Shown here in pieces: positions 8,977-16,816 of a stretch of 64,000 nucleotides of DNA. Source of the stretch: Zoogloeaceae bacterium. GTDB lineage: Bacteria; Pseudomonadota; Gammaproteobacteria; Burkholderiales; Rhodocyclaceae. The notes beneath the pieces were generated by a model. That model saw only the letters and a program-made list of their open reading frames with translations. It was not told where the DNA came from and ran no database searches. Location of the stretch: assembly GCA_024235635.1 (NCBI GenBank), contig JACKMA010000001.1, forward strand, positions 620,001 through 684,000, read 5' to 3'. The position numbers and the translations under genes were made by a program. Position 1 is the first letter of the stretch, and every line of letters starts with the position of its first letter.

Positions 8977-10068
8977 CTAGACGTTGAACAGGAAGTTCAT
9001 GACATCGCCGTCCTTGACGACGTAGTCCTTGCCCTCGGACCGCATCTTGCCGGCTTCCTTGGCGCCGGACTCGCCCTTGAACTGGATGAAGTCGTCGAAC
9101 CCGATCGTCTGCGCGCGGATGAAGCCCCGCTCGAAGTCGGTGTGGATCACGCCGGCTGCCTGCGGCGCGGTGTCGCCGACGTGGATCGTCCACGCCCGCA
9201 CTTCCTTGACCCCGGCGGTGAAGTAGGTCTGCAGGCCGAGCAGGCGGTAGGCGCTACGGATCAGGCGGTCGAGGCCGGGCTCCTCGAGGCCCATCGAGGC
9301 CAGGAAGTCGCCCTTGTCCTCGTCGTCGAGATCGGCGATCTCGGCTTCGATCGCGGCGCACAGGGCGACCACCGGCGCGCCCTCGGCGTCGGCCAGTTCG
9401 CGCAGCCGGTCGAGGTGGGGATTGTTCTCGAATCCGTCCTCGGCGACGTTGGCGACGTACATCGCCGGCTTCAGTGTCAGCAGGCACAGCGGCTTGACCA
9501 GTTGCCGGGCGTCGTCGTCGAGGCTGGCGCTGCGCGCCGGCTTGCCTTCGTTGAGATGCGGCAGCAGCGCTTCGAGCACGGCCACCAGCTTCTGCGCATC
9601 CTTGTCACCCGCGCGCGCTTTTTTCTGTTCCCGATTCAGGGTCTTCTCGACGGTCGCAAGGTCCGCCAGTGCGAGTTCGGTGCCGATCGTCTCGATGTCG
9701 GCAATCGGGTCGACGCGGCCATTGACGTGCACGACGTTGCCGTCCTCGAAACAGCGCACGACGTTCACGATGGCATCGGTCTCGCGGATGTTGGCGAGGA
9801 ACTGGTTGCCCAGGCCCTCGCCCTTCGAGGCGCCGGCCACCAGTCCGGCGATGTCGACGAATTCGACGATCGCCGGCTGCACGCGCTGCGGATTGACGAT
9901 CGCGGACAGCTGGCCGAGCCGGGCGTCCGGCACCTCGACGATGCCGACATTGGGTTCGATGGTGCAGAAGGGATAGTTCTCGGCCTGGATACCGGCCTTG
10001 GTCAATGCATTGAAGAGCGTCGACTTGCCCACGTTGGGCAGGCCGACGATGCCGCACTTGAGGCTCAT
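8977..10068 (-). CDS. ychF: Redox-regulated ATPase YchF (Obg family)
   Basis: A 363-residue Obg-family P-loop protein that hydrolyses ATP rather than GTP and associates with ribosomes. Residues 1-20 give the Walker A GLPNVGKSTLFNALTKAG, followed by NYPFCTIEPNVG (switch I) and FVDIAGLVAGASKGEGLGN (G3 and the helical insertion). The usual NKxD specificity motif is replaced by NVAEDGF, as in other YchF proteins. The C-terminus is the TGS domain, ending DGDVMNFLFNV. The length is normal. It follows pth with 3 bases between them, the conserved pth-ychF pair. Confidence 0.97.
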   Translation of the reverse strand: MSLKCGIVGLPNVGKSTLFNALTKAGIQAENYPFCTIEPNVGIVEVPDARLGQLSAIVNPQRVQPAIVEFVDIAGLVAGASKGEGLGNQFLANIRETDAIVNVVRCFEDGNVVHVNGRVDPIADIETIGTELALADLATVEKTLNREQKKARAGDKDAQKLVAVLEALLPHLNEGKPARSASLDDDARQLVKPLCLLTLKPAMYVANVAEDGFENNPHLDRLRELADAEGAPVVALCAAIEAEIADLDDEDKGDFLASMGLEEPGLDRLIRSAYRLLGLQTYFTAGVKEVRAWTIHVGDTAPQAAGVIHTDFERGFIRAQTIGFDDFIQFKGESGAKEAGKMRSEGKDYVVKDGDVMNFLFNV

Positions 10069-10071
10069 TGC

Positions 10072-10704
10072 TCAGTCATCCTTGCTTGTCTTGTTGCCGC
10101 CCGCACGGGCGTTGATGCGCGTTCCGGCGCGGTTCCATTCGCCTTTCGCGATCGTCGGCCACTCGCCCAGGGAACGGCCAATCGCATCGTCGATCAGATC
10201 CTGCTCCTCGCGCCGGGGCGGCTTCAGCACGAAGCCGACGACCTGGCTGCGGTCGCCCGGATGACCGATGCCGATGCGCAGGCGCCAGAAATCCTGGGTG
10301 CCGAGGTGGGCCGTGATGTCCTTCAGGCCGTTGTGGCCGCCGAGACCGCCGCCGAACTTGAGCCGCAACTGTCCCGGCGGGATGTCGAGTTCGTCATGCA
10401 CGACCAGGATCTCGGCCGGCTCGATGCGATAGAAGCGGGCCAGTGCGCCGACCGACTGACCGGATCGGTTCATGAAGGTCTGCGGCATCAGCAGCCAGCC
10501 ACCGGCCGCAGGGGCCTTGGCTACCAGGCCGTGAAAGCGGGACTCGGCGGCAAACGAAGCGCCGTGGCCGGCGGCGAGGCGTTCACAAAGCCAAAACCCG
10601 GCATTGTGCCGGGTCTGGGCATAGTCGGCGCCGGGATTGCCGAGGCCGACGACGAGTCTGGGGGGCGGACGATCCACTGCGATACCGGCACAACGGGCGA
10701 GCAC
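10072..10704 (-). CDS. pth: Peptidyl-tRNA hydrolase
   Basis: Releases tRNA from peptidyl-tRNA that drops off the ribosome. The motifs are clear: LVVGLGNPGADYAQTRHNAG (substrate Asn and catalytic His), LLMPQTFMNRSGQSV, and VVHDELDIPPGQLRLK (catalytic Asp), then GGHNGLKDI. The frame opens with GTG at 10704 (210 aa), but a second in-frame GTG at 10677 would start MDRPPPRLVVGLGNPG, closer to the usual length. Neither has a strong ribosome binding site. A perfect hairpin spans the 10704 start, which makes 10677 attractive. Co-directional between rplY and ychF. Confidence 0.94.
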   Translation of the reverse strand: MLARCAGIAVDRPPPRLVVGLGNPGADYAQTRHNAGFWLCERLAAGHGASFAAESRFHGLVAKAPAAGGWLLMPQTFMNRSGQSVGALARFYRIEPAEILVVHDELDIPPGQLRLKFGGGLGGHNGLKDITAHLGTQDFWRLRIGIGHPGDRSQVVGFVLKPPRREEQDLIDDAIGRSLGEWPTIAKGEWNRAGTRINARAGGNKTSKDD

Positions 10705-10714
10705 GCTCGCCCGT
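10693..10714 (-). other. Perfect hairpin at the rplY-pth junction
   Basis: ACGGGCGAGC and GCTCGCCCGT form a 10-base inverted repeat with only two bases between, just after the rplY stop codon. It overlaps the first GTG proposed for pth. With no U tail it may attenuate transcription or shield the pth start. Confidence 0.5.
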
Positions 10715-10719
10715 CAGGC

Positions 10720-11337
10720 TCAGGCCTGTTCGCCGCCTTCGCCCTCTTCGCCTTCGTCGCCGCCCTCGCCGCCGCCGGTCTTGAGCACGGTGGCGACGAT
10801 CGGATCGCCTTCACCGTGGTGCACCACCTCGACGCCGGCCGGCATCGCCAGCTCGGAGACGTGCAGCGACTTGCCGCCCGACAGGTCCTTCAGATCCACC
10901 TCGATGTACTCGGGCAGGTCCTTCGGCAAACACTGCACGTCGAGTTCGGTCATGACGTGGGAGACCATGCCGCCCTCGAGCTTGACGCCCGGGCAGATGT
11001 CGTCATTGACGAAGTGCAGCGGCACGCGCAGGTGGATCTTCTCGTCGGCGGCGACACGCTGGAAATCGATGTGCAGCACCTGGGGCTTGTAGGCATGCCA
11101 CTGGGTGTCGCGCAGCACCGCACTCTCCTTGGCGCCATCGACATCGATCGTCAGGATCGAAGCGTGGAAGGCTTCCTTCTGCAGCATGTGGTACAGGTCG
11201 TTGTGATCGAGCGTGATCGGCGTGGCGTCATGGCCTCCGCCGTAGATGATGCCGGGCAGCTTGCCGGCGCGACGCAGGCGGCGGCTCGCACCCGATCCCT
11301 GGTCCTCGCGCTTGCTGGCATTGACTTGGATTTGCAT
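10720..11337 (-). CDS. rplY: 50S ribosomal protein L25 (CTC form)
   Basis: Binds 5S rRNA in the large ribosomal subunit. At 205 residues it is the long CTC form: an N-terminal L25 domain (QVNASKREDQGSGASRRLRR, GKLPGIIYGG) and a C-terminal beta domain (HIDFQRVAADEKIHLRVPL, PEYIEVDLKDLSGGKSLHVS). It ends in a Gly/Glu-rich acidic tail of about 20 residues. AGGAG sits 7 bases before the ATG. It lies between prs and pth, the standard proteobacterial order. Confidence 0.96.
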   Translation of the reverse strand: MQIQVNASKREDQGSGASRRLRRAGKLPGIIYGGGHDATPITLDHNDLYHMLQKEAFHASILTIDVDGAKESAVLRDTQWHAYKPQVLHIDFQRVAADEKIHLRVPLHFVNDDICPGVKLEGGMVSHVMTELDVQCLPKDLPEYIEVDLKDLSGGKSLHVSELAMPAGVEVVHHGEGDPIVATVLKTGGGEGGDEGEEGEGGEQA

Positions 11338-11357
11338 GATGACTCCTGGTTTGCGAT

Positions 11358-11406
11358 GCCCCGACCGCGACCAGTCGGGGCGGACATGGCCCGGCCAAGC
11401 GGCCGG
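11358..11406 (-). other. Two hairpins between prs and rplY
   Basis: CCGGCC-AAGC-GGCCGG (11391-11406) and GCCCCGAC-N8-GTCGGGGC (11358-11381) are both perfect stems in the 78-base gap. Neither has a U run; they could set the relative amounts of the two messages. Confidence 0.45.
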
Positions 11407-11415
11407 ACCCGAAAA

Positions 11416-12366
11416 TCATTCCATGAACAGCGAACTCACCGATTCCTCGTTGCTGATCCGCAGCATCGTGTCGGCCAGCAGCGAGGCTACCGAGATCTGG
11501 CGGATGCGGTTGCACGCGCGCACGTCGTCGCGCAGCGGCAGGGTGTCGGTGATCACCAGTTCGTCGAGCGCCGAGTCGGCGATGCGGCTCACCGCCGAGC
11601 CGGACAGCACGGCATGGGTGCAGTACGAGAGCACGCGCCGGGCGCCGTTCTCCTTCAGTGCCTGGGCGGCCTTGCACAGCGTGCCGGCGGTATCGACGAT
11701 GTCGTCCATGATCACGCAGGTGCGATCCTTGACTTCGCCGATGATGTTCATGACTTCGGAAACGTTGGCCTTCGGGCGCCGCTTGTCGATGATCGCGAGG
11801 TCGCACTCGAGGCGCTTGGCGAAGGCGCGGGCGCGGACCACACCGCCGACGTCCGGCGAGATCACCAGCAGATCGTCGTATTTCTGCTTGTCGAGGTCGG
11901 CCAGCAGCACCGGCGCGGCGTAGACGTTGTCCACCGCGATATCGAAGAAACCCTGGATCTGGTCGGCGTGCAGGTCCATCGTCAGCAGGCGCTGGACGCC
12001 GACCGCCTGCAGCATGTTGGCGACCACCTTGGCGGTGATCGGCACGCGCGCCGAGCGCGGGCGGCGATCCTGCCGGGCATAGCCGAAATAGGGGATTGCC
12101 GCGGTGATGCGGCCGGCCGAGGCGCGCTTCAGCGCATCGACCAGGATCACCAGTTCCATCAGGTTCTCGTTCGTCGGCGCGCCGGTCGGCTGCAGGACGA
12201 AGACGTCCTTGCCGCGCACGTTCTGCAGCAGTTCGACATTGACCTCGCCGTCGGAGAATCGTCCGACGGTCGCCGCACCGAGCGACATGCCGAGCCGCTT
12301 GACCACGTCCGCCGCGAGTTTCGGGTTGGCGTTCCCGGTAAAGACCATCAGGTTGCCAGAGGCCAT
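11416..12366 (-). CDS. prs: Ribose-phosphate pyrophosphokinase
   Basis: Makes PRPP from ribose 5-phosphate and ATP for nucleotide, His and Trp synthesis. Starting at ATG 12366 (MASGNLMVFTGNANP) gives 316 residues, the usual class I length; the open frame extends much further upstream, but that part overlaps the tRNA and is not coding. Motifs: GRFSDGEVNVEL, YFGYARQDRRPR, DLHADQIQGFFDI, the catalytic-flexible-loop region AIIDKRRPKAN and the PRPP loop VIMDDIVDTAGTLCKAA. GGAG lies 9 bases before the start. It is immediately downstream of tRNA-Gln, as in many proteobacteria. Confidence 0.97.
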   Translation of the reverse strand: MASGNLMVFTGNANPKLAADVVKRLGMSLGAATVGRFSDGEVNVELLQNVRGKDVFVLQPTGAPTNENLMELVILVDALKRASAGRITAAIPYFGYARQDRRPRSARVPITAKVVANMLQAVGVQRLLTMDLHADQIQGFFDIAVDNVYAAPVLLADLDKQKYDDLLVISPDVGGVVRARAFAKRLECDLAIIDKRRPKANVSEVMNIIGEVKDRTCVIMDDIVDTAGTLCKAAQALKENGARRVLSYCTHAVLSGSAVSRIADSALDELVITDTLPLRDDVRACNRIRQISVASLLADTMLRISNEESVSSLFME

Positions 12367-12436
12367 CGAGCTGCTCCGATGCGCAAGGTACGGTCCAAAA
12401 CGACTCGGGCAGGCGATGCGCCTGCCCGATGGATTT

Positions 12437-12513
12437 TGGCTGGGGAGGAAGGATTCGAACCCTCGAATGCCGGAATCAAAATCCGGTGCCTTAACCGACT
12501 TGGCGACTCCCCA
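12437..12513 (-). tRNA. tRNA-Gln (anticodon TTG)
   Basis: A complete cloverleaf can be folded on the minus strand: acceptor TGGGGAG paired with CTCCCCA, anticodon stem CCGGA/TCCGG enclosing the loop TTTTGAT (anticodon TTG), and T arm GAGGGTTCGAATCCTTC. The discriminator G and the CCA end are encoded (12437-12440). It lies between ispE and prs. Confidence 0.96.
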
Positions 12514-12521
12514 GTTACACT

Positions 12522-13379
12522 TCAATCGCGCACCCAATCTCTCAGCGGGTGGCTGGCGAGCGACGATACGCTCCTTGCCTGCCACGGCGCCGGACACAGG
12601 GCCGCGATTCGCAGCGCTTCGCTCTCGTCCGAAAACGGAGCGAACACGCAGGCGCCCGATCCTGTCATCCGGGCCGGCGCATAACGACCGAGCCATCGGA
12701 TAAGGCGGTCCACTTCCGGGTATCGAAGCCGGACCACCGGTTCCAGATCGTTGCGAGTGGTGCTCGCTGCGAAGTCCGCCATTTTGATTGGCGCACTGTC
12801 CCTCGTCAACTGCGGATCGCCAAAAACCGCCGCGGTCGGCACCTCGAGTTGTGGCTTCGCCACCACGTAGTGGCACGGCGGCAGCACCATCGGCTGCAGG
12901 CGCTCGCCGACCCCCTCGGCAAACGCATCGCGTCCAAAGACGAAGAACGGCACATCCGCACCGAGCCGCAGCGCCAGCGCCATCATCGTCGCCCGGTCGA
13001 GATCGAGCGACCACAGGCGATTCAGCGCCAGCAGCACGGTAGCGGCGTCGCTGCTGCCGCCACCGAGCCCGCCGCCCATCGGCAGGCGTTTGTCGACCGC
13101 CAGCTCGATGCCGAGCCGGCAGCCGCTGTGGGCCTGGAGCAGGCGCGCGGCCCGCACCGCCAGATCATCCTCGTCGGCGACGCCTGCGAGCGGCCGGCTT
13201 CGCACCACCCGGCCATCGCCACGCACCCTGAGCGAAATCGTGTCATGCCAGTCGAGCAAGCGAAACGCGGATTGCAGCGTGTGATAGCCGTCGGGGCGAC
13301 GGCCCGTGACATGCAGGAAAAGATTGAGCTTGGCCGGTGCCGGGCAGCGCAGCCAGTCGCCGCTCAGCGGGCCAACCAA
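12522..13379 (-). CDS. ispE: 4-diphosphocytidyl-2-C-methyl-D-erythritol kinase
   Basis: GHMP-family kinase of the MEP isoprenoid pathway. Motifs: CPAPAKLNLFLHVTGRRPDG at the N-terminus, the ATP loop LPMGGGLGGGSSDAATVLL, and MTGSGACVFAPF near the C-terminus. The chosen start is TTG at 13379 (285 aa), preceded by GGTGGA at about 6 bases, overlapping the 3' end of lolB by 16 bases. No ATG or GTG lies close to the conserved PAPAKLN motif. The frame stays open much further upstream, but only as a shadow of lolB. The start is the uncertain part, not the identity. Confidence 0.94.
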   Translation of the reverse strand: MVGPLSGDWLRCPAPAKLNLFLHVTGRRPDGYHTLQSAFRLLDWHDTISLRVRGDGRVVRSRPLAGVADEDDLAVRAARLLQAHSGCRLGIELAVDKRLPMGGGLGGGSSDAATVLLALNRLWSLDLDRATMMALALRLGADVPFFVFGRDAFAEGVGERLQPMVLPPCHYVVAKPQLEVPTAAVFGDPQLTRDSAPIKMADFAASTTRNDLEPVVRLRYPEVDRLIRWLGRYAPARMTGSGACVFAPFSDESEALRIAALCPAPWQARSVSSLASHPLRDWVRD

Positions 13380-13933
13380 TGGTCCACCAGCAAGGTCAGC
13401 TGCAACTCGCCCCAGCGCGCCTGCAGACGCTGTATCGGTGCCTCGGCCGAGTCGTTGGCGTAGGCGGTGTATTCGATCAGCCAGCCCTGCTCGGAAATCA
13501 GCGCCGGCCTGCCCTGCGGGTCGCGGCGCAGCACGCGGGCCTCGTCTCCGGCCACCGCCTGCACCCAGTCGCGCAGGCGCGACACCGGCACGTCGAAGCC
13601 GAGCAGATCCCCTGCCAGCGCATCGAGCGAGGCGGCCTCGCGCAGCCGATTGCCGGGCAATTGCAGGCGGGCGCCGCCCTGGTCGCTCTCGAGTCGCCCC
13701 ATGATCTGGCCGGTCGGCGCAAGGAAATCGATCGCGTCGTCGCCGTCGTCGTGCATCCAGTAGATCGTCGCCGCGGTACTGTGTTCGCCATCGCGTACCG
13801 CGACCCGCCCTTCGAGTTCGAAGCCGGCGGCGGCGATGCGCTCGACCGCGGCGACTTCGGCTGGCGGCGGGCGCAGCGCACACGCAGCGAGGCTGCCGGC
13901 CAGCGCCAGACCGATTGCGAACCGGCGCAGCAT
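13364..13933 (-). CDS. lolB: Outer-membrane lipoprotein LolB
   Basis: Receives lipoproteins from LolA and inserts them into the outer membrane. The 189-residue protein opens MLRRFAIGLALAGSLAAC with a lipobox (LAAC) and then has the LolB beta-sheet fold (GFELEGRVAVRDGEHSTAA, DWVQAVAGDEARVL, GWLIEYTAYA). The ATG at 13933 is chosen because it starts the signal peptide and sits 5 bases after the TPR gene's stop. It is the middle gene of TPR-lolB-ispE, a common betaproteobacterial order. Confidence 0.92.
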   Translation of the reverse strand: MLRRFAIGLALAGSLAACALRPPPAEVAAVERIAAAGFELEGRVAVRDGEHSTAATIYWMHDDGDDAIDFLAPTGQIMGRLESDQGGARLQLPGNRLREAASLDALAGDLLGFDVPVSRLRDWVQAVAGDEARVLRRDPQGRPALISEQGWLIEYTAYANDSAEAPIQRLQARWGELQLTLLVDHWLAR

Positions 13934-13938
13934 CGGCC

Positions 13939-15654
13939 TCACTGCGCGTAGCGACCGATGACTGCCTGCAGTTCCTTGCTGTCCGGATGGCGCTCGCTGG
14001 CCTCGTTCCAGATCCGCCGTGCCTCGTCGCGCCGATCCATCGCCCACAGCACTTCGCCGACGTGGGCCGCGATCTCGGGATCGTTGCGCTGGTCGTAGGC
14101 CTGCTTCAGCAATTCCAGCGCGCGGCCGTGTTCACCCTTGCGAAAATGGACCCAGCCCAGGCTGTCGAGAATGAAAGGATCTTCCGGCGACAGTTCGTTG
14201 GCGCGCTTGATCAGCGTATAGGCTTCGTCGAGGCGCACGCCGCGATCGGCGAACGAATAGCCCAGCGCATTGAGCGCATGGGCATTGTCGGGATCGGCGT
14301 CGAGCAGAGTACGTAGCCGCCCCTCCATGATGTCGGTGTGACCCAGCCGTTCGGCGAGCAACGCCGTCTCGTAGAGCAGATCGGGATCCTGCTCACTGCG
14401 GCTGAGCTCGTCCTCGAGCATGTCGAACGCCGCCTGGAACTGGCCGGAATCACGCAACACCTGCGCTTCCGCCACCCGCGCCCGACGCAGGACCTCGTCA
14501 TCACCCTCGATCCCCTGCAGCGTCTGTCGCGCGAGATCGTACTCGCCGCGCTTGGACTGCAGCCGGGCGAGCAGGAACTGCGCCTGGATCTGTTCGTCGC
14601 CGCTGCCCACGGCCCGGTAGTACTGTTCGGCCAGCGTGTCGTTGTCGCGCGCCGCGGCGACTTGACCGAGCAGCAGGCGGACGCGGTCGCCATTGTCCGG
14701 ATTCGCGCGCATCAACTCGTGGAGCCGTCGCTCGGCGGCGGGCCAGTCTTCGATCTGCATCGACAGCAGGGCCGACGAATTCAGCGCGTCGGAGTCCTCC
14801 GGCGAATTCTCGAGCACGGCTTCGAAGGCATCGCGCGCCTCGCGGTAGCGCTTCGACGCTGCCAGCGAACGGGCGAGCGCCAGCTTGGCCTGATAGCTGT
14901 CGGGGTGGCTCTCGCTATAGGCCTTGAGCAACGCGATCGCCTCGTCCGGCTGCTCGTGCTGAAGCAACTGCGCCTTCATCATTACCGCCGGCTCCCAATC
15001 GGGACGGCGTTCGAGCGCGGTGTCGAGGTGGCCCAGCGCGCCGGCGGTGTCGTTGGCGTTGAACGCCGCATGGGCCCGGGCGAAGTGGGCCTCGGGTTGC
15101 GTCAGGTAGGGCTCGGTGACGCGGTCGATGACTTCGCGCGCCGCCTGCTTGTTCTCGACGCGTGCCATCGCGCCATTGAGGCCGAGCAGATGCTGCGGCA
15201 GGCGTACACCGGCACCGGCCAGTGCCTTGGCCAGGTGGGATTCGAGCTCGTCGATGCGCGCGCCGGTGCGCATCAACACGCCGGTCAGCACCCGCTGCGC
15301 CTCGGCCGAGTCCGGATCGATCTCGTTCCACAGCCGGGCAGCTTCGGTGGCCGCCCCCATGTCGCGCGCGAACAGTGCGATCTCGGCGGCCCGCTTGGCG
15401 ATCCGCGGATCGCGGGTGTCGCGGGCGAGTTCGAGATAAGCCCTGACCGACACCCCCAGTTGTCCGCGCGCACCGGCGATCTCGGCGAGCAGGAACTGGT
15501 ACAGGGTCTTGGCATCGAGCGCGCTCTGCGCCACCGGCGCGGAGTCCGCGGACGCGGTCTCTGCGGTCTCGGCCGACGCGCCATGGACGGCGGCAGGACC
15601 CAGTACGCCGGCCAGCAAGCCGGTGACAACGATCAATCTGCGGACTGCATGCAT
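13939..15654 (-). CDS. Periplasmic TPR-repeat protein
   Basis: A 571-residue exported protein with a signal peptide (LIVVTGLLAGVLGPAAVHG) and tetratricopeptide-like repeats over most of its length; late examples are NAHALNALGYSFADRGVRLD and DPFILDSLGWVHFRKGEHGR. Proteins of this kind sit directly upstream of lolB in many betaproteobacteria, and TPR arrays usually scaffold protein complexes; the partner here is unknown. The ATG at 15654 is preferred because it begins the signal peptide and has GGGA upstream. It is divergent from mutM. Confidence 0.87.
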   Translation of the reverse strand: MHAVRRLIVVTGLLAGVLGPAAVHGASAETAETASADSAPVAQSALDAKTLYQFLLAEIAGARGQLGVSVRAYLELARDTRDPRIAKRAAEIALFARDMGAATEAARLWNEIDPDSAEAQRVLTGVLMRTGARIDELESHLAKALAGAGVRLPQHLLGLNGAMARVENKQAAREVIDRVTEPYLTQPEAHFARAHAAFNANDTAGALGHLDTALERRPDWEPAVMMKAQLLQHEQPDEAIALLKAYSESHPDSYQAKLALARSLAASKRYREARDAFEAVLENSPEDSDALNSSALLSMQIEDWPAAERRLHELMRANPDNGDRVRLLLGQVAAARDNDTLAEQYYRAVGSGDEQIQAQFLLARLQSKRGEYDLARQTLQGIEGDDEVLRRARVAEAQVLRDSGQFQAAFDMLEDELSRSEQDPDLLYETALLAERLGHTDIMEGRLRTLLDADPDNAHALNALGYSFADRGVRLDEAYTLIKRANELSPEDPFILDSLGWVHFRKGEHGRALELLKQAYDQRNDPEIAAHVGEVLWAMDRRDEARRIWNEASERHPDSKELQAVIGRYAQ

Positions 15655-15718
15655 CTGGAATCCCGAACTAGGCTGGACGTGCCGGCACCGCATCAGCGAC
15701 ACCGGGCATACAAATCGA

Positions 15719-15748
15719 ATGACGAAGATTTGAACGCCGGAATAAAAT
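15719..15748 (+). promoter_or_regulatory. Possible sigma-70 promoter for mutM
   Basis: ATGACG (15719-15724) and TAAAAT (15743-15748) are separated by 18 bases in a locally AT-rich patch about 100 bases before mutM. The -35 is a weak match, so this is a tentative call. Confidence 0.3.
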
Positions 15749-15851
15749 ATGGTTCGACCCTCGCCCGGGCCGGCTCGAACCGACAGACCTCGGTCGAGGC
15801 GATCTTAGGTACTTTCCGTGGCCTCGGCAAGCAAGCACCGCATGGACCGAA

Positions 15852-16667
15852 ATGCCAGAACTGCCTGAGGTGGAAACCACCCGCCGCGGCCTCTCACCCC
15901 ACCTCGCCCACCGGGTCGTCACTGCCGTACACGTGCGCCAGCCGAAGTTGCGTGCACCGGTACCCCCGGATCTCGCCGCGCGCATCGTCGGTGCGCGCCT
16001 GCACGCCATCGAGCGCCGAGGCAAGTATCTGTGCTTCCTGCTCGATCGCGGCGCCCTCCTGGTGCACCTCGGCATGTCCGGCAGCCTGCGCATCGTGCCG
16101 ACCAGCCAACCGCCTGCGGGCCACGACCACGTCGACATCGCATTCGGGGATTGCATCATGCGCTATCGCGACCCGCGGCGCTTCGGCCTGGTGCAATGGT
16201 ACGACCCGCAGCTCGGCGACCCGCCCCAGCTTGCCCATCTCGGCATCGAACCGCTGTCCGACGAGTTTGACGGCGCTTGGCTGTATCGGGCGACACGTGG
16301 TCTCGAAACGCCGATCAAGTCATTCGTGATGGATGGCCGGCGAATCGTCGGCGTCGGCAACATATATGCTTCCGAAAGTCTGTTCAGAGCCCGCGTTCAT
16401 CCGCTGATGCCGACGCGGCGCGTGGGTGTCCGACGCTGCGTGCGGCTGGCGGCGGCGATTCGCGAGATACTGGGCGCAGCCATCGCCGCCGGCGGCAGCA
16501 CGCTGCGCGACTTCGCCGGCGGCGATGGTCGCCCCGGCTACTTCCAGCACAGCCATGCCGTCTACGGTCGCGAGGGCGAAGCCTGCCCGCAATGTGCGGC
16601 ACCGATCCGGCGGATCGTGCTAGCGCAGCGCTCGACTTTCCTGTGCCCCCGCTGTCAGCGCTGCTGA
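15852..16667 (+). CDS. mutM: Formamidopyrimidine-DNA glycosylase
   Basis: Base-excision repair enzyme removing 8-oxoguanine and opened purines, with AP-lyase activity. The 271 residues start with the invariant PELPEVE (N-terminal Pro nucleophile, Glu), contain ERRGKYLCF (catalytic Lys loop), VGVGNIYASESLFRARVHP (H2TH region), and end with a four-cysteine zinc finger (CPQCAAPI ... FLCPRCQRC). Length is normal. It is transcribed alone, divergent from the TPR gene; a short GAGCGGG/CCCGCTC stem follows the stop at 16666-16687. Confidence 0.97.
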   Translation: MPELPEVETTRRGLSPHLAHRVVTAVHVRQPKLRAPVPPDLAARIVGARLHAIERRGKYLCFLLDRGALLVHLGMSGSLRIVPTSQPPAGHDHVDIAFGDCIMRYRDPRRFGLVQWYDPQLGDPPQLAHLGIEPLSDEFDGAWLYRATRGLETPIKSFVMDGRRIVGVGNIYASESLFRARVHPLMPTRRVGVRRCVRLAAAIREILGAAIAAGGSTLRDFAGGDGRPGYFQHSHAVYGREGEACPQCAAPIRRIVLAQRSTFLCPRCQRC

Positions 16668-16816
16668 GCGGGGCCTTTCGCCCGCTCGTCAGCCATAGCC
16701 ACCTTCGGGCGCCTGCTTTCAAGGAACCGGCGGCGGCGGCCGTGAAACCCGTTATCCTTTGATTCCATTGGCCATAAGCGGAGGCGCGAGCAGCCTCCGA
16801 GAATACGGAAACGCAC

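Noticed and set aside
9142..12684. An 1,180-codon plus-strand frame opposite ychF, pth, rplY and prs
   Set aside because: Antisense shadow of four well-conserved genes and a tRNA; no recognisable domain.
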